DNA of 64,000 nucleotides, from assembly GCA_028571685.1 (NCBI GenBank), contig CM053143.1, positions 134,388,829 through 134,452,828 on the forward strand, given 5' to 3'. This stretch comes from Heterohyrax brucei. Lineage: Eukaryota > Chordata > Mammalia > Hyracoidea > Procaviidae. The notes below the pieces were generated by a model. It worked only from the letters and a program-made list of their open reading frames with translations. It was not told where the DNA came from and ran no database searches. The position numbers and the translations under genes are program-made. The stretch's first letter is position 1. Every line of letters starts with the position of its first letter. Shown here one piece after another: positions 57,542 to 64,000 of this stretch.

Positions 57542-58568
57542 GTCCCCTTGCTAGTAAATGTCCTGTACATATAGCATGCTGTGTCCATTTTTATTGGGCG
57601 CAATACATATTACATTAATAGGAAATTTACTAGCAAAGGGAAAAAAGAATATTAATTTCTAATAGGATGTTTGTAGGGATATGTTACATTTTGGGATTTC
57701 TTTTTCCATATACATTTCAAATGCAGTTTAGTAATTTGTGGCTGGTCTTTTAACTTGATATGAAGTTTATTCCATTTCTGTAAGTTTCCCTTAAATTTAG
57801 TACTTTAAAAGTTATCAACACTTTTTCTTAAAATCTGTACTCTCCATTTTTTTTTCCAAGCAGTGTTTTCAAAGTCTAGTAATCTAAAAATTCCTCTTGT
57901 ACTTTATTTTAAATATTGATTCTCGTATTTAGGCATTTTATATTCATTACTATGCAAGCTGTAAGAGAAGTTCTGATTTACAGATAGATAGATAGATAGA
58001 TAGAGATACCCAGTTGTCCTAATTCTGTATATTGAGTACTTTACTCTTTGTCCATCGATTCATGATGTTACTACCATTCAGCAAATTATCTTGCATATTT
58101 ATGTCTGTTTGTTGACTCAGAGCTAGTGTTTGTCCCTACTGAGCAAATGTAAGATCCATTTTATCCACGTAGCTTGAACATCTGAGAAAATGAGATTCTA
58201 CCCATCCAAATCTCCTACCTAACATTTGTTTACTTCTCCTTCTTCTTTTTCTCCCTTCTTTTTTCTTCTTTCTCTATCTGCTTTTCAATGTCTCTTTAAA
58301 GTTTCTCTTCCTCCTTTTTTTTTTTTAAATGGCCATTTTATTGCTTTACGATGTCAAAAAAGTCGAGTTCTATTAAAAGGGACAAATCTTTTATGATTTT
58401 AAAGGGATAGAATTCAACATGTATTTATAGGGGGATATTTTAAGTTTCTTCTATAGTTATTACTTTATTTCATAAATGTAAGTCTTACATTACTCAGTAT
58501 TTATGTTTTTTCTCTATATATTTTTGTGTAATTTGAATGATAACATTTACACATTTCTGTGTACCTTA
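57542..58568. other. Unassigned AT-rich DNA with simple repeats
   Basis: A GATA microsatellite lies at 57982-58004 and a C/T-rich region at about 58225-58325. No gene recognised. Confidence 0.55.
57982..58004. repeat. (GATA)n microsatellite
   Basis: Five to six tandem gata units. Confidence 0.92.
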
Positions 58569-58735
58569 TGGAAACCTCAGTAGCATAGTGGGTAAGTGCT
58601 GCAACTGTGAATCAAGAGGTCAGCATTTCAAATCCACCAGGCACTCCTTGGAAAGTCTATGTGGCAGTTCTACACTGTCCTATAGGATCATTGGATTCAG
58701 AATCAACTCTACAGCAATAGAATTTCTTTTTCTTT
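58569..58735 (+). mobile_element. AfroSINE, full length
   Basis: 'ggaaacctcagtagcatagtggg' head, 'gtcagcatttcaaatccacc' B-box region and 'cagaatcaactctacagcaat' tail. Confidence 0.9.
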
Positions 58736-58933
58736 TAGTATCATCTATATTACTATATTTTGTTACTATTGTGAAAGGAAAATTTGTCACCTTTCTATTT
58801 TCTAAATGGATGTTTTCTAGCTACATAATTAATTTTGGTATTTTGATCTTACTTTTATCACCCTTGATTTATTTTTAGTCTAATATTTCTGTCTATAGAT
58901 TCTGTTAGATTTTTCTACGTTACTTGCAAATAG

Positions 58934-59095
58934 GAATACCTGGGTGGTGTAAAGAGTTAAACTCTCAGCTCCTAACTGAAATTTTGCAGTTCAAACCCAC
59001 CCGAAAGCACCTCAAAAAATAAGCATGATGATCTGTTTCTGAAAGTTAAGAGCCTTGAAAACCCTACGGAGTTGATGTTATGATGACTAACAACA
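58934..59095 (+). mobile_element. AfroSINE, longer variant
   Basis: 'atacctgggtggtgtaaagagttaa' head, 'gcagttcaaacccaccc', a middle block with 'gttaagagccttgaaaacc', and a tail shortened to 'gatgactaacaac'. Confidence 0.8.
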
Positions 59096-59217
59096 TTTGC
59101 AGATAGCATGTAATACGTTTCTTACACTCTGACTCTTAAAATCCTAAGTGTAACACTGACTGGAATTGTTGATAACAGGCATCATAATACTGTCTCTGAT
59201 TTTAAATGGAGTGAAGT

Positions 59218-59370
59218 TTACCTTGATGGCATAGTGGTTGAGCGCTACGGCTGTTTATCAAAAAGTTGCAAGTTTGAATCTACCAGGTGCTACTTGGAAA
59301 CTCTATGGGGCAGTTCTTTTCTGTTCCATAGCGTCACTATGAGTAGAACTCGATGGCAATTTTTTAGGTG
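59218..59370 (+). mobile_element. AfroSINE
   Basis: 'ttgatggcatagtggttgagcgctacgg' head, 'gcaagtttgaatctaccagg', 'atggggcagttcttttctg' and 'agaactcgatggcaattttt' tail. Confidence 0.9.
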
Positions 59371-59422
59371 GGGCGGGGGACGATGTTTAATGTAAATACT
59401 AAGGGGAATGTTTGTAGACATT

Positions 59423-59672
59423 TTATTATTAATGTTAATTGCTGCCCAGTTGGTTTCAACTGATAGCAGCCTCATACATGACAGATCAAAGTACTGCCCA
59501 GTCCTGTGTGTCCTCACAATTGTTGTTATGCTTGATCCCATTGCTGTGGCCACTTTCACTGACACTCATTTTACCAACTATGCTGTCCTACTCTGGAGAC
59601 TGATACTTCCTGATAACAAATCAGAAATATGTAGGATATAGTCTTATCATCTTTCCTTCTAAGGAACATTTT
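59423..59672 (-). mobile_element. RTE LINE 3' fragment
   Basis: 'ttaattgctgcccagttggt', 'gtcctcacaattgttgttat', 'ttaccaactatgctgtcc' and 'cttcctgataacaaatcag' follow RTE order on the minus strand. A coding shadow of the ORF2 C-terminus remains. Confidence 0.83.
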
Positions 59673-59748
59673 ATTACGTTACAAACTATTTTGTTATGTT
59701 GGGAAAAAATCACTTTCTCATTCTAATTTACTATGGTTTTGTCATAAC

Positions 59749-61390
59749 TGTGGTAGACTAAGTAGTGATCTCCAAAAGTTATCCAGATCCTAATACTTAC
59801 AATACTATGAATATTATCTTACATAACAAAATCAACTTTGCTTGTGTGATAAAGTTAGGGTCTTGAGATGAGGAGACTGTCCTAGATCATCTAAGTGTTT
59901 TTTTTTTTTTTTTAAAGTAACCACAAGTGTCATTACAGAAGGGAAAAAGAGAGATTAGATCATGGAAGAGGAGAAGCTGATGTAATGATGTAAGCAAAGA
60001 CTGCTTTGATGTACTCTGAAAAGGTAAGAAGAGGCCAAAACCTAAAGAAGGATAGCAGTCACAAAAAACTGAAGGTGACAAGGAAATTGACTCATCCCAA
60101 GACCTCTAAAAGAACAGTCCTGCTGACACTTTGGCTTTAGACCAATGAAACTGATTTCAGACTCTAGCTTCCTCAACCATACAAGACTAAATTTATGTTG
60201 TTTTAAGTCACCAGATTTATTGGAATTTGTTACAACAGCCATCAGAAACTAGCATAGATTTTGGTATCTGGAAGGGTTTGCTGCTGTCATGTATTTCTAA
60301 AAGTGAAAAAGAGGCTTTGGGATTGGACAATGGCATATAGTGGAAGAGTTTTGAGAAGCATGAAAGACAACACTTAGATACCTTGACCAGACCATTAGTA
60401 GAAATACAGATGTTAAAGACTGCCTTTAAAAGCTCAAAAAGAAGAGAGGAGCATGGAAGAGAAAACCTGTATTAACAGTAGAATACCTAAATAATCATAA
60501 ATTGATTTTTATAGTAATATGAATGTTAAAAGACCTGTTGGTAATGACATCAAAAGAAATGAGGAACATGTTATTGGAAAACTGGAGGAAACAGGGCTCT
60601 AAGTTGCAGAAAACTTGGCTGAACTGCATCCCTCATGTATGTGGAAATCAGAACTTCTAAAGGACGAACATTAATATTTGGATGAGGAGATTTTTCCAGC
60701 AACGTGTTAAAAGAATGGAATGAATTCTTGCAGTTTAAAACCAAAACCACTGCTGTCAAGTCAATTCTGACTCATAGTGACCCTGTAGGACAGAGAAGAG
60801 CTGCTCCATAGTTTCCACAGCCTGCCTAGTGGATTCAAACTGCCAACCTCTTGATTAGCTGAAGAACTCACCGTAATGGGTGAGTTTTGAAAACCATCAG
60901 GGTTTCCAGAATTCAAGTTTGAAAGATACAAATTGAAATAAACACTATTAAACCAAACCAGATGAGAACTAAATGATTTGAGAAATTCTCAACACATCCA
61001 GATGCTGAAAGATGGTAAAATTAGGTGAGGTACTGTCATACTAATCTCTTTTAATAGGCTATTGAAATTATCTTCCTAACCTGCCCCAATCCTCAGCCAA
61101 ATTTTTTTGGAAGTTTTATTGAAGAAGGGCTCTGTTACTTATCAGCCATAGGACTTAGGGTTAATACCTATAGTGGGTTCACTGGTGGTCCTCTCAAAAG
61201 ATATATCCGGGTCCAAATCCTAGATTAGCTGTGAAAGCTACTTTACATAAGAAAAGGGGGTTTAGAGGTGAAATTAGCTTATGGATCTTAAGATCTTTGG
61301 ATCTTATGAATCTTAATATCTTATAGATATCACCCTGAATTACCTAAGTGGGTCCTAAATTCAAATACAGATGTTCATTTACGTGCTTAA
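59749..61390 (+). mobile_element. Older MaLR-type provirus (MLT1-like), 3' truncated
   Basis: The left LTR (59749-60258) ends 'gttgttttaagtcaccagat' then 'tacaacagccatcagaaact', the pattern of MLT1-type LTR ends. The internal region begins 'gattttggtatctggaaggg' and contains 'gaggaacatgttattggaaaactgg' at about 60562-60586, typical of MaLR interiors. A second LTR start (61170-61390, 'ttcactggtggtcctctcaa', 'gaattacctaagtgggtcct') follows. A T run at 59898-59914 and a SINE interrupt it. No coding capacity is seen. Confidence 0.78.
60735..60907 (-). mobile_element. AfroSINE inside the MaLR internal region
   Basis: Minus-strand copy: 'actgctgtcaagtcaattct', 'gtaggacagagaagagctgc', 'gattcaaactgccaacctct' and 'accatcagggtttcc'. 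Part of the head carries a 'cacc..gggtgag' local inverted repeat. Confidence 0.87.
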
Positions 61391-62759
61391 TTTTTCCTGC
61401 AGCTGCCAAAGGCTGAAAGACACTAGAACTTCTACAATACATTGATGGAAATAAATCAGGTTCTGGGGTTTATAATACAAAATGTTGTATATGAATGAAA
61501 ATAAAAACACACTGACTCTTAGATACACAAAGAATTTATAGAAAAATAACCTAAACAATGAAGTAGCTACTTAAAAGAAGAAATAAGAAGAAGACAGAAA
61601 TCAAAATTTCATGTTTTGTGTGTACTCTGTGTTGTAGTTTTATATTTTGGAATGATGCAACTTTATAATTGCATAATGAAACACTAAATACATAGTAACA
61701 AGATATCCTTAAACATCAAAATGAAAATGAAAAAAATCAATGTACCATTAAATAATAGCCCAAATTATCATTCAAAATATTAGTCTAAATACTTTACAAA
61801 CAGTGTTTTTGTGTATATAGTAGAATGTATATTTAAGGGAGAATGAATTAAAAAAAAATCTGTAACTGAACTGCTTAGTCCGATTGTTAGTAATAATAAT
61901 GCAATTGTTTTAAAATTATTGTATATTTTGAAGCTATATAGAGAAAAGAACTATTTATGACTTTTTAAATGGAAAATTTCATTTGCATAAGAGATATGAC
62001 TAGAATCCTACATGATTTAAATAAATAGTAATAGTAATAGATTTTTTGAAATTTCATAAATAATATAACATACAAGATCAAATAAAATCAATAAGCCTTA
62101 AGCTGAATTTGAAAAGAAATGAAAACAAGAAACATCATAGTCAAATTTCTAAAAACCAAATTAAGATAAATTCTGAAAATGAGGCAGAAAAATGCACACA
62201 ATATACAAGGATGGTGAAGAGAAAGATGACTGACTTATCCAAACAACAAAAACCAAGAGAGTGGAACAACTTCTTAAATATTAAAAAAAAAAGAGTAGAA
62301 TTCTGTATTACCATAAAATGTTTTCAATATTTAAAGCAAAATAAACACCTTTTTGAATATAAGGAAGTTTACAAATACTGTTTAGTAAACCTCCGGTGTC
62401 AGAAATGCTAACAGAATTTCTCCAGGTACAAAGTAAACGATACCAGACAAAATCTCATCTCTACAGGAAGTTAAAAAACAAAAAAACAAAAAAAAAAAGA
62501 ACACTGAGAATGAGTAAATAATGTGGATAAATGTAAAATAGTGTTGTTTTTATTTTTTGATTTTCTACAAAAGGTAATTGATTACTAAAAATGTAGAGTT
62601 TATAGCATACTTAAATGTAAAATGTATCATTAGAGTACCTCATATGTACATATGGTATAAATTCAAGTTTAACTCTTATTAAATTTTTAAAAAGCATGCA
62701 TATTATTTAGTTGTTAAAGCTAAATAATAGACAATAAAAAAGGTACCACAAACAAGCTA
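61391..62759. other. Unassigned, very AT-rich DNA
   Basis: No gene or named repeat. An open frame of 100 codons (62109-62411) is Lys/Asn-rich, as expected from A-rich DNA. Confidence 0.55.
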
Positions 62760-63141
62760 TAATGGCTTTTAAGTGTTAACTTGGCTAGGTAATCTGCATG
62801 TCACAGAATTCCCATCCCAACGTGTTTCTGGTTCAGGTGGGCTACAAGGGAGCTTCTGTTACAGAACTAGAGGGCAGAGGAGAATGTGGCCCTCTGTAGC
62901 ACACAGGCTGTTGCTAATCAGCTGACACACCTCATTGACCTCACAATATCTGGGCCTAAAATTGCTCACTGTTCCCTAGATTCTCTTTATTTTCTCTGAC
63001 TCCTGTGTATATGTATATGTTCAGCTTCTTGGTGAGGCATTTCTGTCTCTGCAGATTACTCTGACCACTAACATCAGAGGTAACACGAAGAAACATGGGT
63101 TTCAGACCACAGTCCTTCATGAGGCTGTGGCCATCTTCCCT

Positions 63142-63220
63142 AAAAACCCTGTGAGGCAGTTGCGCTCTGTTCTGTAGGGTCCTTTTGAGTCAGAATTGAC
63201 TGGATGGCACACCACAGCAA
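63142..63220 (+). mobile_element. AfroSINE 3' half
   Basis: 'aaaaccctgtgaggcagttg', 'ctctgttctgtagggtcc' and 'gagtcagaattgactggatgg' are present. The head is not recognisable. Confidence 0.8.
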
Positions 63221-63344
63221 CAGCATTCTGCTTGTGAGCCTCCCTCCTGATTAACTTGTTTGTGCTCCAGCATTAGATGTTAAACAGCCTTGTAAAGACT
63301 GCTTAGCCAGCCCCATGAATAGCTTAAGCCAATTTTCTGTTATC

Positions 63345-63405
63345 TATCCATCTAGCAATCTTTGTATTGATCTAGCTATCTTATCTATCTACCTAGTATC
63401 TGTCT
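63345..63405. repeat. Degenerate (TATC)n microsatellite
   Basis: Repeated tatc/tagc/tatctac units, imperfect, at the place where MLT2-type LTRs often carry such repeats next to the poly(A) signal. Confidence 0.75.
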
Positions 63406-63649
63406 ATCTCCTGTTGGTCCTGATTCTCTGGATAAAGGCTGACTGGCACAGAAGTCAACAGAGGAATAAATTGATATATATATTTTTAAAAATCTGTAGG
63501 ATATTAGGACAGAATACAATCTGTTACAAGTGAATCTAACTCTCTTACAAATTTATCACATAATCTCACAAAAGAGGGTGAAAAGAAAAGGAATTGACCT
63601 AGCTTACTTTAAAACGCAGCATTTTGTATTGTAAGTGTACACTAAATAC

Positions 63650-63822
63650 AAGTCACACAGTAGTTAAAGCAACTGACTGCTAACTGAAAAGTTAACAATT
63701 TGGAGATGTCAGTGGCTTTAAGAGAGTAGAATGTGGCTGTCTACCTCCCTAGAGTTTTACTGCTTTGGAAACACTATGGGGTCACTATGAATATGAATTG
63801 ATAGCAGTGGGTTTGGGTGAAA
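63650..63822 (+). mobile_element. AfroSINE, longer variant, diverged
   Basis: 'cacacagtagttaaagcaactgactgctaactgaaaag' is the tRNA-like head. A middle block 'gagtagaatgtggctgtct' and the tail 'gatagcagtgggtttgggtg' follow. Confidence 0.8.
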
Positions 63823-64000
63823 TAAAAAAAATAATCCTATCAAGTACTGTGCATAAATATGGTGCTCTCATTGGTAACTTTGTTTCTCACAGGTATATAG
63901 GCTAGCAACTGGAAAACTATCTTATACACACCCTAGAACTGAGCAAATAAGTAAATATAAGAAAGATAACTGCAGGCAGCTTTTTCAGTGCCAGAGAAAG

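Larger units (their letters stand above)
62760..63450 (+). mobile_element. MLT2-like ERVL LTR with a tetranucleotide expansion
   Basis: 'gtgttaacttggctaggtaa' and 'gtgtttctggttcaggtggg' near the start, and 'agcttaagccaattttctg', a TATC-rich stretch (63345-63405), then 'gttggtcctgattctctgga' near the end, follow the order of MLT2-type LTRs. A SINE fragment lies in the middle. Boundaries are approximate. Confidence 0.55.

Noticed and set aside
1-64000. A new multi-gene biological system
   Set aside because: I found no host genes or operon-like groups. Everything with coding resemblance belongs to L1, RTE or mariner relics, and the proviruses lack coding capacity.

Overview
This window looks like nuclear DNA from an afrotherian mammal, most likely an elephant or a close relative. 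The main evidence is about thirty copies of a tRNA-derived SINE of the AfroSINE/AFRO_LA type. Their heads carry tRNA-like A and B boxes, and their tails carry a 'gagtcgga..cgactcgacggcac' motif. RTE-clade LINE fragments with the same kind of tail, and L1 copies sharing a distinctive 3' untranslated block, support this. A hyrax or sirenian is not excluded. Family names are recalled by pattern, not searched.

I find no host protein-coding gene, exon, tRNA, rRNA or other RNA gene. The longest open frame (153 codons) is part of a decayed L1 reverse transcriptase, and the other long ones fall in transposon relics, microsatellites or shadows. The window is best read as intergenic DNA or a very large intron, layered with retroelements.

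Layout. 0.2-2.6 kb: a MaLR-type LTR on the minus strand, head to head with a plus-strand MaLR provirus (LTR, internal region, LTR). 2.9-9.8 kb: a nearly full-length but inactive L1 with ORF1, ORF2, 3' UTR and candidate target-site duplications. 10-31 kb: AT-rich unassigned DNA with scattered SINEs, L1 3' ends (one with a 5' inversion at 21.4 kb), MER5-like and MIR relics, and RTE LINE pieces (the longest at 27.9-29.6 kb). 31.5-44 kb: minus-strand L1 3' ends, SINEs, a solo LTR with a perfect target-site duplication, MER5-like MITEs, RTE fragments facing each other, and a mariner relic. 45-50.7 kb: one minus-strand L1 or its pieces, a second mariner relic, and a minus-strand MaLR provirus with another probable solo LTR nested inside. 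52.4-57.3 kb: a TA/CA microsatellite, an RTE fragment split by a SINE, an ERV LTR with five 44-48 bp hairpin-forming repeats split by a solo MaLR LTR, and a solo MaLR LTR carrying a second ERV LTR that itself carries a SINE-tail fragment. 57.4-64 kb: five same-strand SINEs and SINE-like copies, an RTE fragment, an older MaLR provirus, AT-rich DNA and an MLT2-like LTR.

The least ordinary pattern is a set of very short (about 28-50 bp) copies of the SINE 3' end at six or more unrelated sites. At least four start at nearly the same point, the centre of the 16-bp palindrome GAGTCGGATCCGACTC. One is flanked by a 9-bp direct repeat. This would fit reverse transcription that repeatedly stops at a hairpin. 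I found no convincing new gene system.
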